This document shows positions 10,699 to 25,600 of a stretch of DNA of 64,000 nucleotides, piece after piece (position 1 is the first letter of the stretch; each line of letters starts with the position of its first letter). This stretch comes from Onthophagus taurus. Its lineage: Eukaryota; Arthropoda; Insecta; Coleoptera; Scarabaeidae. Made by a program: the position numbers and the translations under genes. The stretch is taken from contig NC_091967.1 in assembly GCF_036711975.1 (NCBI RefSeq), forward strand, positions 11,470,001-11,534,000. The letters run 5' to 3'. The notes under the pieces are model-generated. The model had not been told where the DNA came from. It made no database searches and worked only from the letters and a program-made list of their open reading frames with translations.

Positions 10699-13600
10699 AT
10701 GGCGTCGCCCGATGAACAGCAGCCAGAAGAGAAAGATTCCTTATTCTCCGATGAAGAGCCTACAGGTATGAACAATCTTATATTCTAAAATTAAAACTAA
10801 GATAATATTAAATAATAATAAATGCCAGAGGATATTAGCTAAAATTAGGATAAAAATTAGAATAAATTTAGAATAAAAATAGAGTAATTTTAAGATTTAA
10901 TATAAGCTTAGAATAAATTGGTATATTTTGACAATTTATTTTGACGATTAGTGTTTTTTTTTCGCTACCTAAGATTCCTAAAAATAATCCAAGGATACAA
11001 AAATTTTACTTACCTTGTTGTACTTAAAGATCTAATTAAACACATACAAACTATATTTTCCCTAAATGTTTAGTAACTGAGGCAGAGGCCGTAACAGCTG
11101 TAGAAGAAGACGTAAAACCTGAATATACCGAAGAAGATTTGGAGAAGTTAGTGCGTTTTGTGAAAGACATTACAACTTTGTATGATTTACGTGACACCGA
11201 TTGGAATGAGGCGAACGAAGACGTTATAAGGCAGTGGTTTTTGAACATTAAAGAACCAGTGTTATGTATTTATTTCGAAGCGGACGATTTAAAGTGTATG
11301 TACGGATATCCAGACTGTCCCGTGTTAGATTTAACTTATTTTTTACGCGAACCAAATGAAATTTTTGATGTGGAAACGTTTCATGATAAAATTACTTTTG
11401 CGACTGTCGATGATAATATCGAGGGGACGATTTTGAAGACTTTAGAAAACGTTTATGCTCCAGTTTTTTTCCATGTTACTACTTGGCCAGATAGTATCCT
11501 TTTATTTGAATTTTAATAACAACAAAATAATTGATCGTAGGTGATTCTTTAATGATTTATCTAGGTGTAAAATCTGATTTTTGTGCAAAATTGCATATGT
11601 TATTAGCTAAGTTAACTGATTTGTATTACAAACTGTTGGGTTTGACCGTTATTTACGTGCCTAAAGAAGGATTAGATATACCAGTTGAAGTTGCCAGTAA
11701 AGATAAAGAACTTGTAAAGCGATTAGAAAGCATCGTTGTTTATTGGACAAGACAGATACGTGTGGTAATTCAAGATCAAGATCAAAACGCACCTGATGAT
11801 TTATTATGCCCTAACGATGAATATGAATTTTGGATTTATAGATGTAAGTAAATCATAATTTTTTTAATTTAATTAATTTAATCATAATTTTAGATGAGAA
11901 TCTTTCTGGGCTAGCTTACCAATTAACAAATAAAGACTTAAAACATACCTGCGATATTCTCGCAGCGGTTCAATCTATATACGCTAAACAATTTATTAGT
12001 TTATCAGAAGAAATTAATCAAAACTTAATTGAAGCAAAATCCAATATTGAATATCTACAAGTTTTAAAGAAACCATGTAATGACTTACGAAAATTAGAAT
12101 CACCTGAACTAATTCCACCAAAACTACAAATCATTCTCCATCTGATCCGTTTTATTTGGATAGAAAGCCCATATTACAATACCGTAGAAAAAATAACAAC
12201 CATATGCAGAGCGTTAACCAATCAAATCATTCTACAATGTACGACGTATTTAGACTTAAGCATTGTATTCAAGGAGAGACGTACAAGACAAGCAATCGAC
12301 ATGTTTCAAACTTGTATCGAAACCTGTATAAAATATATTCAAATTTATACATTGGTTTCGGAATGCCACACAAAACACACCGAATTACCTTGGGATCTCG
12401 ATAAAGCCCCGATATTCAATCATTTGGATTCATACATCCAACGGTGCAAAGACATGATTGAAATATGTGAAGCGATGATTACCTTTGGTAGATTTGACGA
12501 GATTGAGGTCATACCAAAACCGAAATTTGGGGGAAGTCGGGGAGAGGAATTTGAAATGTGGTGCGAAAAAATCGAAGCTATGTTATTGGAGAGCATAGAA
12601 GATGTAGAAGCTGTCCAACACTTAATATTAAACGTGCAAACATCGGCTTGGTATGATGAAATTTTAAAGTTTAGGGGGCGCATGAAAGATATAGAAATTG
12701 TAATAGAAAATTTGGTTAATAGTGTTTTTGAACAAATTACAACAGTTGAAGATGGTGTTGAAGCTATGGGTGCTTTTTTTAATTATATACATCGTGATAC
12801 ATTAAAAGGATTGTTTGAAAGAAAAACTTTATTTGTAAGTATGGTTTATTTTTAGGTTAGTTTCGATTATTGCCATCACATATGATATTCTGAAATGTGT
12901 TTAGCAATTAATGATGTCTCCAAACTGATAATATAGCTTAATTTTCTGCAATGATGGTGATGTTTTTGTAGGCCAAAACATCAAACTCGTAGTACTCAGA
13001 TTATGCACAATATATTTGAAAACAAATGTAGTCAAAAGTTAATATTACTATTTTACCATGCGCGTTATGGGCTCGGTTCAAAAAAAACGTTGAAAGAATA
13101 AAAACCATAAACATAACTTTTTTATTAAGTGTATAAATAACAATTAAAGTTAAAATATAAAACCTTTCTTCAGTCTTCTTTAAATGTTTGTAAATTTTAG
13201 ATTTATCATATATTCAGAGCAGAAATACAAAATACCAAACTAGATTTAGTTGAAGAAATGGAAGATTATCCAGCTAGATTTCCATATTACGCTGGTAGAG
13301 CGATGATGGTAGAATGTAAGAAGAGTAATTTGAAAATAATGAGAAAAATATTAGATGCAGCCGCGTGGCTTCCGTCTTGTAGCATTGCAGACGAAGTCTT
13401 TATGCAATATGATCATCTAATGTCCTCTATCGACGAGTTGCGAATATCAATTTACAGATCTTTTGTCTCAAGTTTAGGAGATGACGTATTGGCTAGACTA
13501 AATGTAACGTTAATGTGTAGAAGTGTCACTAAACCGGGGCTTATTGAATGCAATGTTGACCGGGTGATAATAAACACCATATTTGAATTAAAATGTTGGC

Positions 13601-16600
13601 TAAATATGGGTTATGAAGTGCCACCACATGTAGTACCATTAGCTAAACGGGAAGAAACTATAAGATTCATATATGAAAACGTGTTATCGGTTGTGATGGA
13701 TTACAATAAAATAATTACGTCGCTTTCTGAAACAGAAAGATTACTTTTTAAACAATTGTTATATTCTCTTGAGAAGAAAATAGCACCCGGACTTTCTCAA
13801 CTCACTTGGGCTACTGATGTGTGTGATGAATATATCGCCGAATGTAGTGCTTGTACATCTGACGTAATTTTGTATTTCAGTGTCGTTTAGTGTCTTTTAT
13901 TAACATTATTTTAATTTTAGTTACAAGAATTTTTGGATGATTATAAAACATGTAATTTAAAAATTGTGTCAATTTGCGAAAGAATATGTGATACACCAAT
14001 GATAAATTTGCAAATTAGCCAAGCTATGCAATTATCTCAACTTGTCGAAGACATGCATCTTTACCGTAATAAAGTTATTGAAGAATTGGTGGTACATTAT
14101 CAAGATATTGCTCGTTATATAATCGTTGTTTATGAAGGATTTGAATCTCATATAGCCAATGTAAGAAATATAAATGAAATCAACTTCATACGAACATATT
14201 ATATTTTTAGATGGCAGACGAGTGGATAAAATACATGTGTAGGTTCGATCATCTTTTAGAGGAAGCAGTCAAAGTTTGTGTTAGAAACTCTTTGCAGAAT
14301 ATGTACGAAGCTTTACATGGTGATGGCACTACGGGGCCAAATTCAGTGCTAAAATTAGAAGCTAACTTAAAGCAAAATCGAGTTAGTAGTAATAAAATCG
14401 AGTAGTTAAAGCAAAACAATATACTCATTTTTCAGATTAATTTTGAACCATCCCTTAGTGATGTAGCTTATTTTGTATCGGATATTTTGCCCTCAATTAC
14501 CAACACTTTATGTTCTCTTCCACGATTAGTGGACAAATTTCAAATACAAATAGATTTCTTAAAACCATTTCATCAACTAATTGACGAGGATCTCGAATGC
14601 CAGCGACTACAAGCAGCACTAAACGAAGGCAATTATCTTTTAAAATTAAAGAATTGAACGAATTAAAAATAATTAATTTAATTTGCAGAAGTTAGAATTA
14701 ACGTTAGACTAATACAACAGTATATGGTGACTTGGGAACCATTTAAAGAATTGTGGGAGGTCAACAAAGAAATGTTTCTAAATAGATATGAATCCCAAAA
14801 ACCGGGTGCCGCTCAATTTGACTCCGACATCGGACGATATACGGAAGTTATCAATAACATACAAATGCAAGAAACTATGACTGCAGTTCATTTTATTTTG
14901 GTTGATTCATCGGAATTAAAACGCGAAATCAGTGAACATTGTTTAGATTGGCAGAGAAAATTGTGTGCGTTGCTTTACAAAATGACAGTAGATAAAATTA
15001 ATCACGTTTTCCTATATACTAAAAAAAATGGCAAATTGTAAGAGAAAGTTGCCGTGTATTTGTTTTATTTGTTAACATTAAATATGTTTTAGAATAATGC
15101 ATCGTCCGGAAAATTTGGATGAAATGCAATACTCCGTGGTATTTTTCCAACAACTTTCGGATGAAGTGCCAATAGAAGCAGCACAATTTCCTGTAATAGC
15201 TGATCAAATTACCGTTTTGGATAAGTACAAAGTAGAAATTCCTAAACAAGTGCTTGAAGATGAAAAGCAAATACCCATTGTGTGGGCCGATTATGTAACT
15301 CTTCTAGAAGACGCTGATAAAATGATTGGCTACGCTAAGGTACTTATTGAGGAAGCCAAAAAAAAAGAAAAGTTAAAGTAAACAACTCATCACAACACTA
15401 CCATGTATATATATATTTAATGCCAACACAAATTTGGGAAATACGTTTTAGTATAACTTAATTTTAAAATGTAGTGATAATTTTAGGATGAGTTTAGAGC
15501 TGGTTTATTAGAAGCTGCGGAGGAGTTTAAGAAAGAAGGTGCAACTATGTTGGAAAACTTCATGGCACAAGGTCCATTTAGTTCAGAATGGACCGCCACC
15601 CAAGCCCTTAGTTTTCTGGATGATATGAGAGCTCAAATATCGGCTATGAGAGACAAAGAAGCTCAATTGCGTAAAGATTTAGGTCTGTTCGATTTAAGTT
15701 TGTTCAGTTCTGCAGAATTGGCAGCTTTGGAAAAAGTAAAGCTTTCGTATTTTCTTCCAAATAAGTACTATTTAATTTTTTTATCTTTAGGAGTTAGCAG
15801 CACTTCAAGGTGTTTGGGAAGCAGCACGCGAATGGGATATAGCTTGGGAAAAGTATAAAGGAGGAGGGTTCTGGACAATAGAAACTGAAGAAATGGAAGT
15901 AACAGCTCAGGGATTATTTAGGAAACTAACTCGCATGTCAAGAGAATTTAAAGATAAAGGGTGGACGATAGTGGACGATACCAGAGCAAGGGTGGATGCA
16001 TTTAGAAGAACATTACCATTAGTAAGTGATTTGAAGAATCCATCTATGAGAAAAAGACATTGGGATAAAGTTAGGAAAGTGATTGGTCAAGATTTTGATG
16101 AACAATCTCCATCCTTTAATTTAGAGGCTATCGTTAGAATGAGAATGCAAGACTTCGCCGATGAGATAAACGATATTAGTAATGCGGCAACTATGGAACT
16201 AAATATTGAAAAAGGAATAAAGGCCATAGAAGATCTTTGGAAGACAATGACAATTGATATGGCCCCATATAAAGATAAAGGTGTGTGTCGCATCAAATCG
16301 GTAGATGATTGCTTTCAAGCACTTGAAGATAACGCCACTCAAATATCAACCATGAAAAGTACTAGATTTGTGGAACCATTCGCAAAAGAAGTGGACTATT
16401 GGGAACGGTTACTATCTTACATTAGCGAATCTTTAGAAAATGCATTGAATGCTCAGAGACAATGGCTTTATCTAGAAAATATTTTTACTGGAGAAGATAT
16501 TCGAAAACAATTACCAAAAGAATCCGAGGATTTCATTAGGATCACAAAAAAATGGATAGAAATAACATCTGCAATGTATAACGCCCCAACTGCTGTTGCA

Positions 16601-19600
16601 GCATGTACTTTCAGACCACCGCCATATTTATTAAATCAAGTCATTAAAATGAACGATCTATTAGAACAAATACAAAGGGCTTTAGAAAAGTATTTAGAAA
16701 CCAAACGTCACGTTTTTCCAAGATTTTATTTTATTTCTAACGACGATATGTTGGAGATTCTTGGAAATGCAAAGAAACCAGAAGCTGTTCAACCACACCT
16801 TAAGAAGCTTTTTGACAATATGAACAAAATCAAGCTTCAGAAAAACATAACTTCTGGTAAAAGCGAAGCTGCTGGAATGTTTGCTGATGATGGTGAATAC
16901 ATGGAATTTCCCAAATTTGTAACGATTGATGGCCCCGCCGAAAACTGGTTGCGAGATCTAGAAACTGCAATGAGAAACACTTTAAGAACTGAGTTTAAGC
17001 CGTGTAAAAGCTCCCTAAAAAAGATGTTAACAAAACGAGATAAATGGTTATTATCGAATTGTGGGCAACTATGCAATGCTTGTAGTTTGGTAAGTAAGAT
17101 TGATTATTTTAATTCACAATTTTGTATCTTAATACTTTATAAAATTAGATTCAATGGACTAGTGTATGTACACGAGCATTGATACATTGTAAAATTCTTG
17201 AAAGCAAGAAACCGTTAAAAAGATTACGGAAAAAACAAAATAAAGTTTTGGCAAAACTTTCTGAGTTGAGTAGAAAGGACCTTCCTAAAATCCAAAGATT
17301 GAAGACCAATGCTTTAATTACTATTGAGATTCATTCGAGAGATGTAATTGATAGAATGTACAAAGCCAGTAAGTATTAAATATCCCGTAATAATGTCAAT
17401 AAACTTACAATAATATAATTACACATTCATTTTTCATTTAAGATTGCACTGATACTAACGCCTTTGAATGGTTCTCACAACTTCGATTTTATTGGGATAG
17501 AGAAATTGATGATTGCGTAGTTAGACAAACCAATACTAGATTTATGTATGGATATGAATACAATGGAAATTCTGGGAGATTAGTTATTACCCCCTTAACT
17601 GATAGGTAACTAGACTAAGACTAGACCTAGAAATAGAAACATTCGTGTTCAGTCGTACGTCTCCTAAGACGGCTAAACCCGAACGTTTCTAGTTCTAGGT
17701 CAAGTGTTAGTTCTGATGCTACTGGTAGTACTAGCTGTTATTCAACTACTAAAAATAGAACTACACAACACCTAGAAAATTTCTGAAGACGCACGACTAA
17801 ACCCAAATGTTATATCGAGGTTTTACAGTATTTTATGTTAAAATATTTCTCAATTTTAGATGTTATATAACATTAACCACCGCACTACATTTATTTCGTG
17901 GTGGAAGTCCGAAAGGACCAGCTGGAACTGGAAAAACGGAAACTGTGAAAGATTTAGGAAAAGCAATGGGAATGTGGGTTATTGTTAATAATTGTTCGGA
18001 AGGGCTTGATTTCAAAAGCATGGGTAAATGTTTTTCGGGGTTGGCACAAACCGGAGCATGGGGATGTTTTGATGAGTTTAATAGAATCAATATCGAAGTG
18101 TTATCGGTCGTAGCGCAACAAATATTATGCGTGTTATCAGCAATGTCTCAAAGATTAACAAAATTTACTTTTGAAGGCACTGAAATAGGATTAAAAGATA
18201 CATGTGGCATTTTCATTACTATGAACCCGGGTTACGCAGGCAGAACAGAACTTCCGGATAACTTGAAATCAATGTTTCGACCTATTTCCATGATGGTTCC
18301 AGACAGTTCCATTATTGCGGAAAATATCCTCTTTAGCGATGGATTTCAGAGTACTAGATCTCTAGCTAAAAAAGTTTTTACTTTATATCAATTAGCAATG
18401 CGACAACTGAGTAGGCAAGATCATTATGATTTCGGTTTGCGTTCTATGGTTGCATTACTTCGGTATGCTGGGAAAAAACGCAGGCTACACTCAAACTTTC
18501 CAGAAGATCAAGTTGTATATTTAGCTATGGCCGATATGAACATTGCTAAATTAACTTCTGATGATTTACCATTATTCAATGGAGTTATGTCAGACATATT
18601 TCCCGGAGTTACATTACCCGAAGTTGATTACGAAGAAATGATAACAGCTATTGAAGAATCATTTAGAAGTGTCGGGTTACAAACAATTAAATCAGGCGTT
18701 ATAAAAGTTATTCAGCTATATGAGACGAAAGGATCTAGACACTCTGTGATGATTTTAGGAGCGACAGGAACGGCAAAGAGTGTTACTTGGAGTGCTTTAA
18801 AGGACACCAAAGGTCGAATGAAGCAAAAGAATAAACCGGGATTTCAGGCTGTTCAAGTTTATCCAATAAATCCAAAAGCTCTCAATTTAGGTGAATTGTA
18901 CGGAGAGTATAATTTGAGTACAAATGAGTGGCATGATGGAATTATTAGTGCAATAATGAGAATTACGTGTGCAGGTACTATAACGTCTATATTCATTATC
19001 TTTACCAATTTTGTTTACATTTAGAGGAAACCCCTGATGAGAAATGGATTTTATTTGATGGTCCAGTAGATGCAGTTTGGATAGAAAATATGAATAGCGT
19101 AATGGATGATAATAAAGTTCTTACATTAATTAATAGTGATCGCATTACTATGCCAGAGCAAGTATCGTTATTATTTGAAGTTGGTGATTTAACTGTGGCA
19201 TCTCCTGCGACTGTTAGTCGCTGTGGAATGGTTTATAACGATTATAAAGATTGGGGGTGGCACCCGTACGTAAAATCATGGATACAAAGGCAAAAGCAAG
19301 GCACAAAGTACCAAGATGTTATGCAAAAGTACTTTAACACTTATCTTCAAATAATGCTCGATTTTAAACGTTTACAATGTATCGAAACTGTTGTGACTAC
19401 AGAATTGAGTATTGTTCAAGCTCTTTGTCGATTATTAGAAATTTTCGCCACAAGAGAAAACGGAATAGACCCAACTAATGATGAACAATTTGATGAAATG
19501 TCGAAATTATGGTTTTTATTTTGGTAAATTATAAACAAAAAATATTTATAATTACGGATTTAAATATTTTAATTTACAGTCTAGTATGGTCAGTAGCATG

Positions 19601-22600
19601 TACAGTTAATGAAGATGGCAGAAAGAAAATGGATACTTATATACGCGAAAAAGAAGGAATATTTCCATTGAAGGATACCATATACGAATATTATGTAGAA
19701 CCCAAATTGAAAGCGTTTTGTTCTTGGGAGGAGAGGTTAACATTGGGGTGGAAATATGAGACGGGAATACCATTCTTCAGAATTATCGTTCCAACAATTG
19801 ACACTGTTCGATATCAATATATTGTTGGCAATTTATTGAAACGAAACTATGCAGCGTTACTATGTGGCCCTGTTGGTACCGGAAAAACTTCCACAGCTCA
19901 ATCAGTACTCAATGATTTGGATCCTGATCGATACCTACAGTTGAATATCAACATGTCGGCGCAAACAACATCTTTAAATGTACAGGATGCTATTGAAGGA
20001 CGAGTTGAAAAAAGAACAAAATCAAAATTTGCACCACCGGCCGGAAAATTATTAGTAGCTTATATGGATGATTTAAATATGCCAGCAAAAGAAACTTATG
20101 GTTCTCAACCACCTTTGGAATTGTTGCGACAATGGATGGATTATGGGTTCGTTTACGATCGTGCAAAGCAAATCAGAAAATATATTGAAAACATGCTTAT
20201 TTTGGCTTCAATGGGGCCTCCAGGTGGTGGACGAAATGTGATATCACCGCGATTATTGAGTAGATTCAGCGTAATTAACATGACGTTTCCAACAAATGAA
20301 ACTATTGTTAGAATATTTGGAACTATGCTTGCTCAACACTTAGGTGATTTTTCGGAGGATGTAAAACGCATAGGTAGTATTATAACGGATATGACTATAG
20401 ACCTTTATGAAATGGTAGTTTTGAAAATGTTACCAACACCAACTAAAACACATTACTTATTCAACTTGAGAGATATCTCAAAGATATTCCAAGGAATGTT
20501 GCGTGCTCATAAAGATCTTGTAAATACAAAACCTTTGGCATTAAGGCTATGGATACATGAATCGTTTAGGGTATTCTATGATAGACTTGTTGATAACAAA
20601 GATCGGGAATGGTATAACGAACAAATAAACACACAATTAGGACGATATTTTGAGCTAACTTTCCATGCTTTGTGTCCAAACAGAGAAATACCAATGTTTG
20701 CTGATTTTGTAAATCCGTTTGGTTTGTACGAAGATTGCAGAGACCCGGTCGCACTTAGAAAGTATCTAGATACACAGATGGAAGAATATAATGTCTCCCC
20801 TGGTGTTGTTAGAATGGATCTAGTGCTGTTTAGAGATGCGATGGATCACATTTGCAGAATTGTTCGAGTTATTTCTCAACCGAGAGGAAATATGTTACTT
20901 GTAGGAATCGGAGGTAGCGGAAGACAATCATTATCTCGAATAGCTGCTTATATCTGCGAATACAGTACTTTTCAAATTACAGTCACTAGAAGTTACAAAG
21001 TAGTAGAATTTCGTGAAGATCTTAAAAAACTTTACGGAATGACAGGTGTAGATGTTAAACCACAATCATTTCTTTTTAATGATACTCAAGTTATGGAGGA
21101 AAGTTTCTTAGAAATTATTAATAACATGTTGAGCTCAGGAGAAGTAGCAAATTTATATAAAACTGACGAATTTGATGAAATAAAAAACAAACTTTTCAGT
21201 GCGGTCGTAAAAAATAACATTCCTCAAACAAACGAATGTATTTACAATTTTTTTATTGACCGAGTTAGAGCAAACTTGCACATTATTTTATGTATGAGCC
21301 CAATTGGTGAAGCATTTCGCAATCGCTTAAGACAATACCCAGCACTTGTTAATTGTTCCACAATCGATTGGTTTTGTGATTGGCCAAAAGAAGCATTATT
21401 AGAAGTAGCTAATAAGTACATCAACGATGTTAATTTTGTTGAAACTATCACTGGTGATAAAGCGGTACGTATTGTTTAATAAGTTTTTAATTTATATTTG
21501 TTCATACCTCCATAATAATAATCCATACATTTTTATACCGATCGCTTATATCTTAATTGTCACTAAGTTCTTTAAAATAGCAAAATCAGCACTATAAAAG
21601 TTATAAGAATACAATTTTAATAAAACGTTTCATCATGTCGTTCCGTGTATTTAAGAATATTGCGTAGTGTTAAACAAAATTTGTTACAGGTTAAAAGAAA
21701 AGAATCAGTTTTGGTTTCATCTCAAGACAAATTACGTACCTCAATGGCTGCTACTTTTGCTACCATTCACGCATCAGTAGCACAATATGCAATAAAAATG
21801 GCAGAAGAACTTAAAAGACACACTTATGTAACACCAGTTAATTACATCGAATTGGTCGCTGGCTACAAAAAGTAAGCAACAATTATGTTTCAAAACAATA
21901 CTATTACAAACAATTTTAGAATGTTAGCTGCTAAACGATTTGAAGTTTCATCTCAAGCTAATAAGTTAAGAAATGGATTATGGAAAATTGACGATTGCAA
22001 AGATAAAGTTCAGGTTATGTCTGTAGAGCTTGCTGAAGCCACGGTAAAAGTGGTAGAATTTCAACAACAATGCGATGAGTATTTGGTTATAATTGTAAAT
22101 CAACAAAAAGAAGCTGACGAACAAGCGGTATTGATAACATATTAATAGTTTCCGTGTGCAATTAAGTTTATTTCTTAAACTTTCAGAAAGATGTTGCTAA
22201 AACTAGTGAGAAAATAGCTGAAGATACAGTGCAATGTAAAAAATTAGCGGATGTTGCACAAGCTGATTTAGATTTAGCAATGCCTGCATTAAACGACGCC
22301 ATTGCCGCTCTCGATGCTCTTAATAAAAAAGATATTAGTGAAATGAAATCGTATGCTAAGCCACCGGCAAAAGTGAAAATCGTTATGGAAGCTGTGATGA
22401 TACTAAAAGGGGTTGATACCTCTTGGGACGAGGCCAAAAGACAATTGGGTGACAATAATTTTCTAAATGATTTAAGAGAATTTGATAAGAACCACGTAAC
22501 TGATAAAACACTAAAGAAAATTGCTGTATATACTACAAACGAGGAGTTTGTGCCAGATAAAATTGGAGCTGTTTCATTAGCGGCTAAATCTCTTTGTCTA

Positions 22601-25600
22601 TGGGTAATCGCTATTGAAAAATACGCAAAAGTTTATAAGTAAGCACTTTTTATTGTCCCACATTTTCTTTTAAAAATATATATGTTAGGATTGTAGCGCC
22701 AAAACAAGCAAAACTAGACGAAGCGATGGAATCTCTAAAAGAAAAACAAAGACTTCTAGCTGAAGCTCAAGCAAAACTAGCTGAAATTCAAGCAATGCTT
22801 GCGCGTTTAGAGCAAGAATACCAAGAAAAACTTCGCCAAAAGGAAGAATTAGATAGAAAAGCTAAAATGTTACAATTAAAATTAGAAAGAGCTGCTATGT
22901 TAGTTGATAATTTGGCAAGTGAGCGAGATCGATGGAATATAACTGTGCAAACGTTAGATACGCTTTACGATTATCTCCCGGGAGATTGTGTCATGGGTGT
23001 AGGATTTATTTCTTATGTAGGAGCATTCACATCAAATTATCGAGAAGAATTGGTAGAATTATGGAAAAATGAAGTTCAGACACAAGAAATACCATTCAAC
23101 CCAACATTTAATATTATAGGATTTCTAAGCGACCCAACATCTATACGTGAATGGAACATACAAGGTCTTCCCTCGGATGCATTTAGCACAGAAAACGGTA
23201 TTATAGCAGTTCGAGGGACAAGATGGCCGTTAGCCATAGATCCACAATGCCAAGCATCTAAATGGATAAAAAATATGGAAGCAAAGAACGATTTGAAAGT
23301 AATCGATTTTGGAATGCCAGATTTCATGAGATATGTTGAACAGGCAGTTGTTTTTGGAAAACCGATTCTTCTACAAAACATAATGGAAAGTATGGATCCA
23401 TCATTAAATCCAATATTAGACAGGGCTGTGGTAAAACAAGGTGGAATGAATATAATTAAATTAGACGACAAAATGGTCACATACGATGACAGATTTAGAT
23501 TTTTCATCTCGACTAAACTAACTAATCCTCACTACCCACCAGAAATATCAACAAAAACCACATTAATTAACTTCTCCGTCAAACAACAAGGTCTTGAAGC
23601 CCAATTACTTGGAATTGTAGTTCGAAAAGAGCGGCCACAACTAGAAGAACAAAAAGATAATTTAGTTATGACTATTGCAACAGGAAAGAGAACACTAATT
23701 AATTTAGAAAATGAATTATTGAGGTTATTGAATGAATCTAGAGGGTCGTTGTTAGATGATGCTGAATTATTTCAAACTTTACAAACATCGAAAGCTACTT
23801 CGATTGCTGTACAATCAAGTTTGCAAATTTCAGAAACTACTGAAGTACAGATTGATACTGCAAGAGAGGTATTCAAAATAATTAATAATAATATCAATGT
23901 GGTGGTTGATTCATCCAGGTAACAATCTTCTGAAAGGTAATACTAGTTATGTCTTGTCCACTTTACAATAGCCGTTAATTTTCGAAAATGTCAACTTCCT
24001 GAAGTTTGGCTGGATGTTGAATTCACCCACCATCATATAAATAAAATTACAATTGTTTTGTTAATTTTATATTTTTAAAAATAGGGTTATAGACCATGTG
24101 CTGAACGAGCAGCTATATTATTCTTTGTTTTGAATGATATGGGAAAAATTGATCCTATGTATCAATTTGCATTGGATTCTTACATCTTATTATTTAATCA
24201 ATCCATTGAAAAAAGTACAAAATCACAAATATTAGCAGACAGAATAACGGGATTGAATGAATATCATACTTATTCAGTTTACAAGTAAGATTATTCGTGA
24301 ACTGCTGATACCAAAACGAGTTAACCAATCGCAGTCTTCGCTTGTTACAATCTAATTTATTGTTGAGCGGAAAAAAATGGTTGTCTCGTTTTGGTTTTCG
24401 TTTTGTACGAACCAGGCTTTAAAGTTTTTTTAATGAAAATATTTTCTTTAGGAACACTTGCAGAGCAATCTTTGAAAGGCATAAGTTATTATTTTCGTTT
24501 CATATGTGTATAAAAATATTAGAAGCACAAGGAAAAATAGTAGTGGGGGAATATAATTTTCTCTTAAAAGGAGGTGTTGTTTTAGACCGCTCAAATCAAA
24601 TGGATAATCCTTGTGCGCAATGGTTAAGTGATACAGCATGGGATAACGTAACAGAATTAGATAAATTGGGAGGATTTCATGGTGTTATAGATTCGTTCGA
24701 GCAATTACCAAGGGATTGGTACCTTTGGTATACTAATCCAGAACCAGAAGTATTACCTTTAGCCGGCGAATGGGAAGAAGTATGCAATGAATTTCAAAAA
24801 ATGCTTTTTATACGAGCATTACGTCAAGATAGGATAGCATTTTGTACATCTTCGTTCATCGTTAATCAATTGGGAGGTAAGTTTGTGGAACCCCCCGTTT
24901 TAGACATAAAGGTAGTCTTCGAAGAGTCTATTCCACAAACTCCTCTGATATTTGTCCTTTCCCCCGGTGTCGATCCCACCAACTCTTTAATCCAATTGTC
25001 CGAAAATCTTAACATGGGTTCGAGATTTATGTCGTTGAGTCTTGGTCAAGGTCAAGCACCCATAGCTACCAAGTAAAATCTTTCCTCTTTAAGACTACCA
25101 AAATAATGTTTAATTTTCAGAATGATTCAAACCGGTGTTAGCGAAGGTAATTGGGTATTTTTAGCAAATTGTCATTTATCATTGAGCTGGATGCCAAAAT
25201 TAGATAAGATTGTGGAAACTTTACAATCTGGAAAGGTGCATAAAGATTTTAGGCTTTGGTTGAGTTCCAGTCCTCACCCAGATTTTCCCATTTCTATTTT
25301 ACAAGCTGGGATTAAAATGACTACAGAACCTCCAAAAGTAAATAAGCTAAATTTAATCCGCCTTTACAATTGATTCTGAACAAGAGAGGACAAAGCCTCT
25401 ATGGCAAGGTTGGGTTGCAAAATATTAATTTTATAACTTAAGTAATTTCTTTTGCAAACTATACCATGGTTTTTCATTAAAACAGTAACATCCTAAGTCT
25501 GTCTATTCTAAACTATCGAAATATAGAAGATGCCACTGAAGAAAACTATGTAGGGGTGGGATTGATGTGGGATTCTGCATATGTTCAAAATCAATTGTAT

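Noticed and set aside
10410..10775. 121-codon minus-strand frame covering the divergent promoter
   Set aside because: It overlaps the start exons of tetraspanin and dynein in another frame; the product has no recognisable feature.
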